The notes: a model not told the origin generated them from the letters alone. Numbered from the stretch's first letter, positions 1-7,382 are shown. The stretch is DNA of 8,056 bases from Desulfovibrionaceae bacterium (GCA_009783115.1 WRHT01000059.1:1-8056); one strand, 5' to 3'. Numbers and translations are program-made.

Positions 1-524
1 GCTTCATCCACCCCCTGACCATCCTCTCCGGACTGCCCTCGGCGGCGATCGGAGCCCTGGCCACCCTGCTGATCTTCGGCAAAGATTTGGATATCTACGG
101 TTTCGTGGGCATAATCATGCTCATCGGCATCGTGAAAAAGAACGCCATCATGATGATCGACTTCGCCCTGGCCGGGCAGCGTCTGCACGGCCTGGACACG
201 GAGGAGGCCATCCTCCGGGGGGCCTTGACCCGCTTCAGGCCGATCATGATGACCACCCTGGCCGCCATGATGGGGGCCGTGCCCATCGCCGTGGGTTACG
301 GCGCAGGGGGGGAAGCCCGCCAGCCTCTTGGGCTGGCCGTGGTCGGCGGGCTCATCGTCTCGCAGCTGCTCACCCTTTACCTGACCCCGGTATATTTCGT
401 TTACCTGGATCGCCTGAAAAATCCGGCGAAAATCCTCGCCAAGGCGAATTTCAGGCGCGCCCTCGCCGCCGCCGGAAAGATCCCAACCGCCCCTAAAAAA
501 CAGCAACGCGGCAAAACTGTATGA
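1..524 (+). CDS. RND efflux pump inner-membrane subunit (HAE1/AcrB type), C-terminal fragment
   Basis: This is the last ~173 codons of a gene whose start lies outside the window; the reading frame begins at base 3 and ends at a TGA. Seen: a run of hydrophobic segments typical of the last transmembrane helices of the family, the near-invariant stretch [14 protein letters not shown] (about residues 39-52 of the fragment), the RFRPIMMTT segment, and a [13 protein letters not shown] loop followed by [20 protein letters not shown]. Known: such proteins are ~1,000-residue proton-driven trimers in the inner membrane that work with a periplasmic adaptor and an outer-membrane channel to expel drugs and other toxic compounds. 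The match is closest to the AcrB/MdtB/MdtC type rather than the metal-exporting CusA type. The proton-relay aspartates of the family lie upstream and cannot be checked. The tail after the last helix is basic and poorly conserved. The substrate cannot be told. Confidence 0.93.
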   Translation, partial: FIHPLTILSGLPSAAIGALATLLIFGKDLDIYGFVGIIMLIGIVKKNAIMMIDFALAGQRLHGLDTEEAILRGALTRFRPIMMTTLAAMMGAVPIAVGYGAGGEARQPLGLAVVGGLIVSQLLTLYLTPVYFVYLDRLKNPAKILAKANFRRALAAAGKIPTAPKKQQRGKTV

Positions 525-538
525 CGTTTGCCAGGGGT

Positions 539-555
539 GAGGGCCTCGGCCCCTC
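539..555. repeat. Small GC-rich hairpin after the RND gene
   Basis: GAGGGC and GCCC(C)TC can pair around a CTCG tetraloop, with one bulged C, 14 bases past the RND stop codon. There is no following T-run, so it is not a standard intrinsic terminator. It may protect the mRNA 3' end or be chance pairing in GC-rich DNA. Confidence 0.2.
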
Positions 556-644
556 CCGCGGGTGAAACCCCCTGACCATCGGCCAGCCGTTAAAAACCGG
601 AATGCCCGCAAGACTATCAGCAACGAGTAAGCAACGGGGTTTTT

Positions 645-1658
645 GTGAACGAAGTTATTGATTTACAGTTTTATGCCCAGATCAGGGAAATTTTGGCGGC
701 GGCCAGAAACAAGGTCTATTTTGCCGCCAATTTCGCGATGGTGGAGGCTTACTGGAATATTGGAAAGAGTGTCGTGGAAAAGCAAGGCGGCGAAACACGG
801 GCCGAATACGGCACGAAGCTGCTTTCCGAACTTTCAGCACAGATGACCGTTGATTTCGGCAAGGGCTTCACCGTTACGAATTTGCAGAATATGCGTTTGT
901 TTTATTTGGCTTTTCCAAATTCCCACACACTGCGTACTGAATTGAGCTGGTCGCATTATCGCCTGTTAATGCGCGTTGAAAGCGAACAGGCACGCCAATT
1001 TTATCTGGACGAGTGCGTGAAATCCATATGGAGTACGCGGCAGTTGGAGCGCCAGATCAACAGTTTTTTCTATGAGCGGCTTCTGTCGAGCCAGAACAAA
1101 AGCGAAGTGGTGGCAGAAATCCAAGCACTCGCACCCGCCAAAACACCGGAAGACGTGATCCGCGACCCCTATGTCCTGGAATTTCTCGGCCTGGAGCCCA
1201 ATGCTTCATTTTTTGAAAATGATTTGGAACAGGCGCTTATTGAGCATCTGCAAAAATTCCTGCTGGAGTTGGGACGCGGATTTTCCTTTGTGGCCCGACA
1301 AAAACGGTTCACCTTTGACGGCAGACATTTTTATATCGACCTTATTTTCTACAACTATCTTTTGAGATGCTTTGTCCTCATTGACCTCAAGCTGGGCGAC
1401 CTGACACACCAGGACTTGGGGCAGATGCAAATGTACATCAATTACTACACTCGTGAAATGATGAACGAAGGTGATAATCCGCCCATCGGCATTGTACTCT
1501 GTGCGGACAAAAGCGATACGGTTGTTAAGTACACACTACCGGAGCAAAACACACAAATTTTTGCGTCAAAGTATAAGCTCTATCTCCCCACAGAGGATGA
1601 ATTGCGACTGGAATTGCAGCGAGAATACAACGCTATGAAAGACGAAGTAAAAAGATAG
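645..1658 (+). CDS. YhcG/DUF1016 family PD-(D/E)XK nuclease
   Basis: A 337-residue protein with the two-part architecture of the YhcG (DUF1016) family. The N-terminal helical part (about 1-165) carries the hallmark ELSWSHYRLLMRV at 99-111. The C-terminal PD-(D/E)XK nuclease fold (about 175-325) shows a candidate acidic E200 in the helix before FLLELGRGFSFV, D232 in FYIDLIFYN, D247-L-K249 in FVLIDLK, and the Q260 region GQMQMYINYY. All expected catalytic residues therefore appear present, and length is normal for the family. The start is GTG at 645, preceded by a modest GGGG at 636-639; it gives the family-typical N-terminus. The gene is AT-richer than the efflux gene before it, which suggests horizontal acquisition. 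Family members often occur in defence islands and near type I restriction genes, but no such partner is visible here. A role in cleaving foreign or recombining DNA is inferred; the substrate is unknown. Confidence 0.93.
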   Translation: MNEVIDLQFYAQIREILAAARNKVYFAANFAMVEAYWNIGKSVVEKQGGETRAEYGTKLLSELSAQMTVDFGKGFTVTNLQNMRLFYLAFPNSHTLRTELSWSHYRLLMRVESEQARQFYLDECVKSIWSTRQLERQINSFFYERLLSSQNKSEVVAEIQALAPAKTPEDVIRDPYVLEFLGLEPNASFFENDLEQALIEHLQKFLLELGRGFSFVARQKRFTFDGRHFYIDLIFYNYLLRCFVLIDLKLGDLTHQDLGQMQMYINYYTREMMNEGDNPPIGIVLCADKSDTVVKYTLPEQNTQIFASKYKLYLPTEDELRLELQREYNAMKDEVKR

Positions 1659-1707
1659 ATCGTCCTTTAGACAATCTCCATTTGAAGAGCCGAACCCGGC
1701 CAGTCTC

Positions 1708-1728
1708 TCTTGATTTTCAAGAATTTTT
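1708..1728 (+). terminator. Candidate intrinsic terminator of the YhcG-type gene
   Basis: TCTTGA (1708-1713) and TCAAGA (1717-1722) form a perfect 6-bp stem with a three-base T loop, followed by A and five Ts after one further A. It lies 50 bases past the nuclease stop codon and before the convergent tRNA-Cys gene. The stem is AT-rich and short, so termination could be weak. Confidence 0.45.
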
Positions 1729-1759
1729 GGACTGTTTCAGATTCGGCTGTATTATTTTC

Positions 1760-1833
1760 TGGAGGCGGCACCCAGATTCGAACTGGGGATAAAGGTTTTG
1801 CAGACCTCTGCCTTGCCACTTGGCTATGCCGCC
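1760..1833 (-). tRNA. tRNA-Cys (anticodon GCA)
   Basis: Read on the minus strand, the 74-base gene folds as a full cloverleaf. The acceptor stem GGCGGCA pairs with TGCCGCC, the D arm has GCC/GGC, the anticodon arm is AGGT-CTGCAAA-ACCT with anticodon GCA, and the T arm is CCCAG-TTCGAAT-CTGGG. The discriminator base is U73, as expected for cysteine tRNA, and the 3' CCA is encoded (TGG on the plus strand at 1760-1762). It is convergent with the YhcG-type gene, whose 3' end lies 101 bases away. Confidence 0.97.
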
Positions 1834-1861
1834 TTAGCGTTTCGCACGCAACAAGGGGTCT

Positions 1862-1890
1862 TTTTTACCCCTCCGCCGCCCTTTTGACAA
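1862..1890 (-). promoter_or_regulatory. Probable sigma-70 promoter of tRNA-Cys
   Basis: On the minus strand a -35 like TTGTCA (1885-1890) is followed after exactly 17 bases by a -10 like TAAAAA (1862-1867). Transcription would begin roughly 20-25 bases before the mature tRNA 5' end at 1833. The -10 lies between perfect inverted arms GGGGT (1855-1859) and ACCCC (1867-1871). The -35 matches consensus at five of six positions and the -10 at four of six. Confidence 0.5.
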
Positions 1891-1925
1891 GCACTATCTG
1901 ACGGCAGGCTATTCCCGGCTGTGGA

Positions 1926-1962
1926 AATCACGCCAAGCGACGCGACGCATTCAGGCGTGATT
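1926..1962 (-). terminator. Inverted repeat after the lipoprotein gene, possible terminator
   Basis: AATCACGCC (1926-1934) and GGCGTGATT (1954-1962) are perfect 9-base inverted repeats separated by 19 bases. The repeat begins 4 bases past the stop codon of the minus-strand lipoprotein gene and lies before the tRNA-Cys promoter. Only a short TTTCC follows it on the minus strand, so it could act as a weak terminator or a transcript-stabilising hairpin. Confidence 0.35.
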
Positions 1963-1966
1963 CTTT

Positions 1967-2434
1967 CTACCATTTAAAGGGGTTGGCGCGGGGCGCTGTT
2001 TGCAGCGCTTTCGATTTAAGATAAAAATACTTCTGCCCCGAACGGCTGCTTATGGTAATCCAGCCATGTTCAAGTTCCCAGGTGCCAAGGCCGTCGTCTT
2101 TCCCGTGCAGCTTTCTAAGAATCGGCAACGGCTGTATATCCGTTGGAATGTCACGCCTCTTTGCCGCCGCTTCTCCTTTCTCGGGTCTTGGAACAAAAAG
2201 AGGATATGCGGTGTGTCTGTCCGTAAGGCCCACCATCCAGCCATTGTCCGTCTCCAAGACCTTGAAGGGGCCTTGCACATATTCCTTTCCTTGAATCTGG
2301 GCCGGGGCGAATTGCGCCGAATCATCACCTTCCCGGCGCACCGACTGAAAATCAAAGCCGCTGCGTTTACACGCCGAAGTCCCCAATATCGCTACAAAGA
2401 GCAGCGCGGACGCGATTACGCAATTCCGGGACAT
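1967..2434 (-). CDS. Small putative lipoprotein of unknown function
   Basis: A 155-residue protein of no family I recognise. The N-terminus is a clear export signal: short polar start, hydrophobic core (about residues 6-18) and a lipobox-like TSAC ending at C22. Threonine at -3 is less usual than leucine. After the cysteine comes lysine rather than aspartate, which by the enterobacterial rule would favour the outer membrane. The mature part is hydrophilic, with several aromatic residues (GWMVGL, GTWELEHGWITI, KYFYLKS) suggesting a small beta-rich domain. The ATG at 2434 is chosen over an in-frame ATG at 2560 because it is preceded by AGAGGTG at 9 bases and puts the signal peptide at the terminus; the longer form would bury it and overlap the divergent gene. 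The function is unknown. It is divergent from the MFS-acyltransferase gene, which may hint at a joint envelope role but proves nothing. Confidence 0.75.
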   Translation of the reverse strand: MSRNCVIASALLFVAILGTSACKRSGFDFQSVRREGDDSAQFAPAQIQGKEYVQGPFKVLETDNGWMVGLTDRHTAYPLFVPRPEKGEAAAKRRDIPTDIQPLPILRKLHGKDDGLGTWELEHGWITISSRSGQKYFYLKSKALQTAPRANPFKW

Positions 2435-2443
2435 AAGATTTTG

Positions 2444-2450
2444 CACCTCT
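2444..2450 (-). promoter_or_regulatory. Ribosome binding site fixing the lipoprotein start
   Basis: AGAGGTG on the minus strand lies 9 bases before the ATG at 2434 and closely resembles the Shine-Dalgarno consensus. The alternative upstream ATG at 2560 has no comparable site, so this motif decides the start. Confidence 0.7.
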
Positions 2451-2457
2451 GACTTAT

Positions 2458-2487
2458 TTTGTATGACAAAAAGAAAATAGCTACAAG
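2458..2487. promoter_or_regulatory. Possible overlapping divergent promoters
   Basis: This AT-rich block lies between two divergent genes. On the minus strand TTGTAG (2481-2486) and TACAAA (2458-2463) are 17 bases apart. On the plus strand TTGTAT (2459-2464) and TACAAG (2482-2487) are also 17 apart. Each hexamer matches consensus only partly. Because the two candidates overlap almost fully, polymerase binding for one gene would exclude the other if both are real. Confidence 0.3.
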
Positions 2488-2526
2488 TCCTTTCCGTACG
2501 CCTGAAAAGTTGATTTCCGGCGGAGC

Positions 2527-4584
2527 ATGGTCTATGCCGAAGCAATGAATTCCTCCGCATCCCGGCCGCCGGAACGGGCGCGGCTCACGTCCATGGGTCT
2601 GGCTTACGCCCTTGGAGCCTTCAACGACCATTTTTTCAGGGCGGCCTTTCTGCTCCTGGCAGCCACATATGGTCAGCACAGTCTGCAAGACGCGGCCCCC
2701 CTGCTTTTCTTCCTGCCCTTTGCGCTCTTCTCGGCCTGGACCGGCTGGCTGGCCGACCGCCTGCCCAAAAAATCAATTATCGTCTGCTCCAAGGCCCTGG
2801 AACTGGCGGCCATGGGGTTGGGTCTGCTGAGCATGTATGCCATGCACTGGAACGGCATGATGGCGGCAATATTCATCATGGGCCTGCAATCGGCCCTGTT
2901 CAGCCCGGCTCTGAACGGCTCCATCCCGGAGATCTTCCCGGTGGAGTCCGTGCCCGGAGTCAATGCCCTGTTCAAGCCGGCCGCCGTCTCCGCCTTGCTG
3001 CTGGGAATTTTCCTGGCCGGCTTGCTCGAAGCCCTGATTCCTGGAGGAATACACGGCCACGGGCGGCTGGCCGTGGGGCTGATCGCGATGCTGGCTTCCC
3101 TGGCCGGCCTGGGCGCGGGCATAGCCATGCGCCGTACGCCGCGCCCCCAAACCCAGCCCCGCCCCTTTCCCCTGTTCGGCCCGGTTGATTCCCTGCGCCA
3201 GATCCTGGCCTGCCGCATCGAAGATCGCCCACTCTTTCTGGCGCTGGCCGGAGAATCCGTATTTTACGCCATCTCGGCCTTTACCGCGCTCTGCATCCAC
3301 GAGCTGGCCACACAACAGATGAACCTTTCCCCGGCCGGCGCGAGCCTGCTGTCCGTGTCCCTGCTGGCCGGCGTCTGCGCCGGATCCTTGCGGGCCGGGA
3401 GGCGGGAGGCCGCCTCCTGGCGGAGAACATTGCTTCCGGACGGATGCGGCATGGCCGCCGGCCTGCTCCTGGCCTCCGCCGCCCCTCTGCTCCCCGGAAC
3501 ATGGCCGCCTTTTTTCTTTCTGCTGGCAGTATCCGCCTACACCGGCTTCCGCGGCGGGCTTTACCTCATTCCCCTGGCCAGCTTCATCCAGATTCGCCCG
3601 GCGGCCGCGGATAAGGGAAGAATTTTGGGCATTTCCAACTTCGCCGCCTTTTCCGGGATCATCATGGCCGGCCTGCTTTTTAACCTGGGTGAGGGTTTAA
3701 GCCAGGCCCAGCCTCTGATAGCCTGCTCCCTATGCCTGCTCTGCTTTCTGGCCTGGGCCGCAAGAACGCTCCGGGAGCTGCCGGACGCCAGTCTGGCTGA
3801 CCGGGCCGCCGGGCTGATCCGGCTGATCCCGCTGGCCCTTATCTCCCTGCGTTACCGGGTGCGCGTCATCGGCCTGGACAAGATCCCCGCCGGCGGCTCC
3901 TTGCTCTTTATGCCCAACCACCCAGCCCTGATTGATCCGGTGATCGTGCAGGCCCTGCTGCTCGGAATAAAACCCCGTCCTCTGGCGGATGCCAGCCGGA
4001 TGCGCGGATTTCTGGGCAGGATCGCGGCCAGGGTTTTCCGCATCGTGCTGATCCCGGACATGGAGGAAGGCAACCCCAAGACCGCCGTGCGGGGAATTAG
4101 AGAAGGCCTGCGGATCGTAATCGAGATGCTTAATAGCGGAGAAAGCGCAATCTTCTACCCCGCCGGACGCATCCTGCGTTCGTCAACGGAAAGGCTGGGC
4201 AATAATTCCGGGGCGGCAAGGCTCCTGGCAGCCTGTCCGGAGACGCGGATCATCCTGGCGCGCAGCTCCGGGCTCTGGGGCAGCTCTTTCAGCTACGCGG
4301 GGACCGGGCGATCTCCGGACTTCGCCAGGGAGCTACTGCGCGGACTGCTGGCCCTGGCGGGCAACTGCGTATTGCTGACTCCCAGGCGCGAAGTGCTGGT
4401 GGAATTCGTCGAGGCCACGGACCTGCCCCGTGACGGAAACAAGAAAGAACTGAACCGCCGCCTGGAAAACTTTTACCGGGGAGCGGAGCGTCCGCCCCTG
4501 GCGGTGCCGCGTTTTTTCTGGCGGAAACGGTGCGCAAAGCAGGCCGTCACAACTGAATCGTCTGTAGCGCCGCGCATTGGCTAG
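2527..4584 (+). CDS. LplT-like MFS transporter fused to PlsC-type acyltransferase
   Basis: A 685-residue two-domain inner-membrane protein. Residues ~22-415 form a major-facilitator transporter resembling the lysophospholipid flippase LplT, with GAFNDHFFR at 30-38 and the MFS loop motif GWLADRLPKK at 73-82, followed by many hydrophobic helices. Residues ~440-650 form a PlsC-type acyltransferase with the catalytic HX4D motif NHPALID (H465, D470), the FYPAGR motif at 543-548 and a conserved-looking SGLWGSSFS at 580-588. Known: LplT moves lysophospholipids inward and Aas re-acylates them, so the fusion probably flips and re-acylates lysophospholipids in membrane repair. The acyl-ACP synthetase domain found in Aas is absent, so the acyl donor must come from elsewhere. 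The start is uncertain: ATG 2527 has GGCGG too close upstream, and ATG 2545 is an alternative. Codon use is strongly GC-rich. The last ~20 residues look low in conservation. Confidence 0.88.
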   Translation: MVYAEAMNSSASRPPERARLTSMGLAYALGAFNDHFFRAAFLLLAATYGQHSLQDAAPLLFFLPFALFSAWTGWLADRLPKKSIIVCSKALELAAMGLGLLSMYAMHWNGMMAAIFIMGLQSALFSPALNGSIPEIFPVESVPGVNALFKPAAVSALLLGIFLAGLLEALIPGGIHGHGRLAVGLIAMLASLAGLGAGIAMRRTPRPQTQPRPFPLFGPVDSLRQILACRIEDRPLFLALAGESVFYAISAFTALCIHELATQQMNLSPAGASLLSVSLLAGVCAGSLRAGRREAASWRRTLLPDGCGMAAGLLLASAAPLLPGTWPPFFFLLAVSAYTGFRGGLYLIPLASFIQIRPAAADKGRILGISNFAAFSGIIMAGLLFNLGEGLSQAQPLIACSLCLLCFLAWAARTLRELPDASLADRAAGLIRLIPLALISLRYRVRVIGLDKIPAGGSLLFMPNHPALIDPVIVQALLLGIKPRPLADASRMRGFLGRIAARVFRIVLIPDMEEGNPKTAVRGIREGLRIVIEMLNSGESAIFYPAGRILRSSTERLGNNSGAARLLAACPETRIILARSSGLWGSSFSYAGTGRSPDFARELLRGLLALAGNCVLLTPRREVLVEFVEATDLPRDGNKKELNRRLENFYRGAERPPLAVPRFFWRKRCAKQAVTTESSVAPRIG

Positions 4585-4603
4585 GAGCCTAAAAAAATTG
4601 TAG

Positions 4604-7345
4604 TCAGCTCGATATACCCTCCAAAGCCTTTTCTAACTTTTCTCGTTCCCCGCTCTCGTCTGTGCGGAAGCGCCTGAGTGGTATTCTGAGAGCCTCAAAA
4701 ATAGAGTCTTTCAAGCGATCCCGTTCTTCCTGCCTGCTGCCTTTTTCGTGGAAAGCAACGCCGTCCACCTCCACGCCGAGAACAGGGACATTCCCAAATT
4801 GGTTGCAAATCAACAAGTCCACATGCGTATTCTCATGTTCAGCATATTTTCTTTGCTCATTGGTAAGTTGGTCGCCCGGTCTAAGCAATTTTTTCAATGG
4901 ATAATGTACATTTACGGTGTATTTTGCATATCTTTCCTGTTGCAAAATTTTATAGATCAGGTCGTACATTAAATTTTCACTATCATAGTTTGACGGCCGT
5001 TCTCTGTCCTTGAAAAATTCTCGGCGTTCCTCGGCGTAGCATTTGTATAAGTAGTCAAAAACTGAGCGTATCTCACTATGGACAACGTCCATGTTGTTAT
5101 ACTGGATGTATTGGACGAGATCGTTGATATTGGAATCTCTGGTGTCCTCATTGCCGTGTATGAGTAACACCATTTGGCGTTGAGCCCTGGAGACCGCCAC
5201 GTTGATGCGATTGGCGTTGTCGACAAACTCGTTGTAGTCATTGGCAACTGTAGAGAAAATAATTGTTTCGTGCTCCCTACCCTGGAATTTATCCACGGTG
5301 TCCGCCTTGATTTTTGTGCCGTCAAACTCTTGTTTGAGTACATTCGCCTGTTTCACAAAGGGTGCTGTAATGCCAATACAATCCTTGTCTGGATTCAAGT
5401 TGAGATCGCGAAAAATTTCGTTCTCAATTACATCGACTTGCCGCCGGTTAATATTTCCTCGTGCATGATTACCTGGTACTGTTTTGTATACCAGGAGTGG
5501 CTTTTTATTATCTTTTGGGTCAGGTTCCGTTAAAATAATCAATTTATTTTTATAAAATTTTTTATTGCAGAATTCTATGATCTTTGGGTGACAGCGGTAG
5601 TGTTCTCGCAATTGCGTATTGGGGATATCTGGGAACAATCCAGAAAGTGAACTCAGGAGACTATTAGTGGCGTACCTGTAAGGCTCCGGCAAAGAAAACT
5701 CCTGAAATATGCGGTTTGAGAGGGCAACGTGTTCGCCTTTGACGACGTTTTGGAGCTGTTTCAAATCGCCAACAATGACGGCTTTTTTTGCACAGGCGAG
5801 TGCCAAAGCACCTGCGGTCAGATTTATCTGGGACGCTTCGTCCATGATGACTGTGTTGTATATGAAATTATCTGAGAGGCTGCTTCGAAGAGCAAATGTG
5901 GTGCTCAGGATGACTGGATAATCCTGGACGACGGCACTGGAATTTTTCCAGAGATCATCGAGCGTATATATTTTTCTCTTGCGTGCCGTATATTTTCTAT
6001 GAAGGAATGCTTTAAAAAGCTGCATGGACCACTGGGAGTATTCCTCCTTCTTTTTGTCGAAGGAGAAGCCGGAGAGGGCATCTGATAATTGCGTTATACG
6101 CGCTTGAAGTTCAGCGCGCTTTTGTTCATAAAAGTGTTTTTGGCAGACCAAAACCATGTCTCCAAAGAAAAGGCTATAAAAACTGGCATCGGCAAGGCCA
6201 AAGCGGAAAAAATTCTTGATGCGTTTCCAGAAGCTGAATCGCTCGCCGCGCTCGGCTGCATATTCACAGGTCAACCAAAGTTGGAGAGCTTTCTTAGCAT
6301 CTATTTTTCGAAACGTTTTCAGGGAAGGAGCGGCGGCATACGCATCGCCGTGATATTGGATATAGTGAGAAATTTCGACTTCAAGGGCATCCTGTTCCCG
6401 TTTTAGTAAGGACAGATCGTTTTTCTTCTTCAACATCTCGTTCAGATCGGCAAAAAGTGTGTGGAGTTCACCGCGAAGTAATTCTTCTTCCTGTGAACCC
6501 ATGCTCCAGTCCGACATGTCCGGCAGTTTTGGCTGGTTGCCGATAAAGGCGCTTTTGTTATCTTTTTTGCCGAGCGGGGCTGCGATAAATCCCAGTCCGG
6601 CCTTTTCGAGCTTCTCCAGCACATTTGAGGTGGCAGCATTGTTGTTGGAGACCACTGCAACGACTTCGCCGTTCATGACGCTGTTGGCCACGAGGTTCAG
6701 GATGGTCTGAGTTTTGCCTGTACCGGGCGGCCCCTCAATGAGAGTCAAAGAGTGGCACATGGACTGCTCTACGGCAGCTTTTTGGCTGAGATTGAAGCTG
6801 AAAGGATAGATGGGCGTTGGCTGCTTGCTCGACAACTGCGAAGGCGGTTTTCCGTGTAAATAGGCCGCCAGTACGCTGTCCTCCCGGACGAAAGAAAGAC
6901 GGTCATATTGCTTTTTCAAAAAGCTTTCGCTCTCGTTGTCTGGGTCTTTTTTATCAACGCATTCCGCAGCAACTCGTTTCAAATACTCCAGGCAATCGTT
7001 GGAACATTGATCCGCCAAACCATTCCGCACGAGTTGCACTTCGTCCTTTCGAAAAACTTTGGGAGGCTTTGACTCCTTGCCGTATACGATGCGAATATGG
7101 TGGTCAAAAACCAGGACATACTGCATGTCGAAAATATGCTTGCCATCCTTGAAGACTATGGCTTGGTCAGGCAAAAGTTTTTCTGGATTTTGATATATTT
7201 CGGCATTGCTTTTGTTGTACGAATAGGGTTTGTTGAGATCACTCGTAAAAACGATTTCAACCTTGTCCCCAAAGATACTGCATGAATGTATGCCCTGAGT
7301 TCTGTCTTTGCCATTGACAAAAATAAGATGATTATCGGGATTCAT
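4604..7345 (-). CDS. UPF1-like SF1 helicase with C-terminal Vsr-like PD-(D/E)XK nuclease domain
   Basis: A 913-residue single protein. Residues 1-~180 are an unrecognised N-terminal region. The helicase core has a Q-motif-like FNLSQKAAVEQ (184-194), Walker A GPPGTGKT (205-212), DEAS (502-505), GDLKQLQ (526-532), LREHYRCHPKI (579-589), TVDKFQGRE (683-691) and NVAVSRAQ (715-722). These are the motifs of the UPF1/DNA2-like (AAA_11/AAA_12) SF1 helicases, and all look intact. A long helical insertion (~284-460), probably coiled coil in part, separates motifs I and II. The C-terminus (~785-905) resembles Vsr/DUF2726/MTES_1575 nucleases: D843 in HVDLLI, E859-V-D861, H866, and RDRLKD with a following RRFR. 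The ATG at 7345 is preceded by TAAGGT. The gene is AT-richer than its resident neighbours and converges on the acyltransferase gene with a 19-base gap. An anti-phage or anti-plasmid role is inferred from comparable helicase-nuclease defence proteins; DNA repair is the alternative. Confidence 0.9.
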   Translation of the reverse strand: MNPDNHLIFVNGKDRTQGIHSCSIFGDKVEIVFTSDLNKPYSYNKSNAEIYQNPEKLLPDQAIVFKDGKHIFDMQYVLVFDHHIRIVYGKESKPPKVFRKDEVQLVRNGLADQCSNDCLEYLKRVAAECVDKKDPDNESESFLKKQYDRLSFVREDSVLAAYLHGKPPSQLSSKQPTPIYPFSFNLSQKAAVEQSMCHSLTLIEGPPGTGKTQTILNLVANSVMNGEVVAVVSNNNAATSNVLEKLEKAGLGFIAAPLGKKDNKSAFIGNQPKLPDMSDWSMGSQEEELLRGELHTLFADLNEMLKKKNDLSLLKREQDALEVEISHYIQYHGDAYAAAPSLKTFRKIDAKKALQLWLTCEYAAERGERFSFWKRIKNFFRFGLADASFYSLFFGDMVLVCQKHFYEQKRAELQARITQLSDALSGFSFDKKKEEYSQWSMQLFKAFLHRKYTARKRKIYTLDDLWKNSSAVVQDYPVILSTTFALRSSLSDNFIYNTVIMDEASQINLTAGALALACAKKAVIVGDLKQLQNVVKGEHVALSNRIFQEFSLPEPYRYATNSLLSSLSGLFPDIPNTQLREHYRCHPKIIEFCNKKFYKNKLIILTEPDPKDNKKPLLVYKTVPGNHARGNINRRQVDVIENEIFRDLNLNPDKDCIGITAPFVKQANVLKQEFDGTKIKADTVDKFQGREHETIIFSTVANDYNEFVDNANRINVAVSRAQRQMVLLIHGNEDTRDSNINDLVQYIQYNNMDVVHSEIRSVFDYLYKCYAEERREFFKDRERPSNYDSENLMYDLIYKILQQERYAKYTVNVHYPLKKLLRPGDQLTNEQRKYAEHENTHVDLLICNQFGNVPVLGVEVDGVAFHEKGSRQEERDRLKDSIFEALRIPLRRFRTDESGEREKLEKALEGISS

Positions 7346-7382
7346 GTTGACCTTACCCCGTCAGGTGTGCCAAGTTTAGGTT

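Noticed and set aside
1710..1901. 63-codon plus-strand open frame across the tRNA-Cys region
   Set aside because: It translates the antisense of a tRNA gene and its promoter.
2000..2452. 150-codon open frame on the plus strand opposite the lipoprotein gene
   Set aside because: It lacks a recognisable domain or a good ribosome site, and the opposite strand has a signal peptide, a strong RBS and sensible composition.
2435..2560. Longer 197-residue version of the lipoprotein starting at 2560
   Set aside because: It would place the signal peptide 43 residues inside the protein, overlap the divergent gene and ignore the strong RBS before 2434.
2673..3315. Two ~180-codon open frames on the minus strand inside the MFS-acyltransferase gene
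   Set aside because: They are low-complexity, Arg/Gln/Gly-rich translations typical of the antisense of GC-rich DNA, and the plus strand encodes clear family motifs.
4585..4603. Bidirectional terminator between the convergent acyltransferase and helicase genes
   Set aside because: There is a run of seven As (Ts on the minus strand), but no convincing GC-rich stem adjoins it.
5174..5533. 119-codon and other plus-strand frames opposite the helicase gene
   Set aside because: They overlap conserved helicase motifs read on the minus strand and show no domain of their own.
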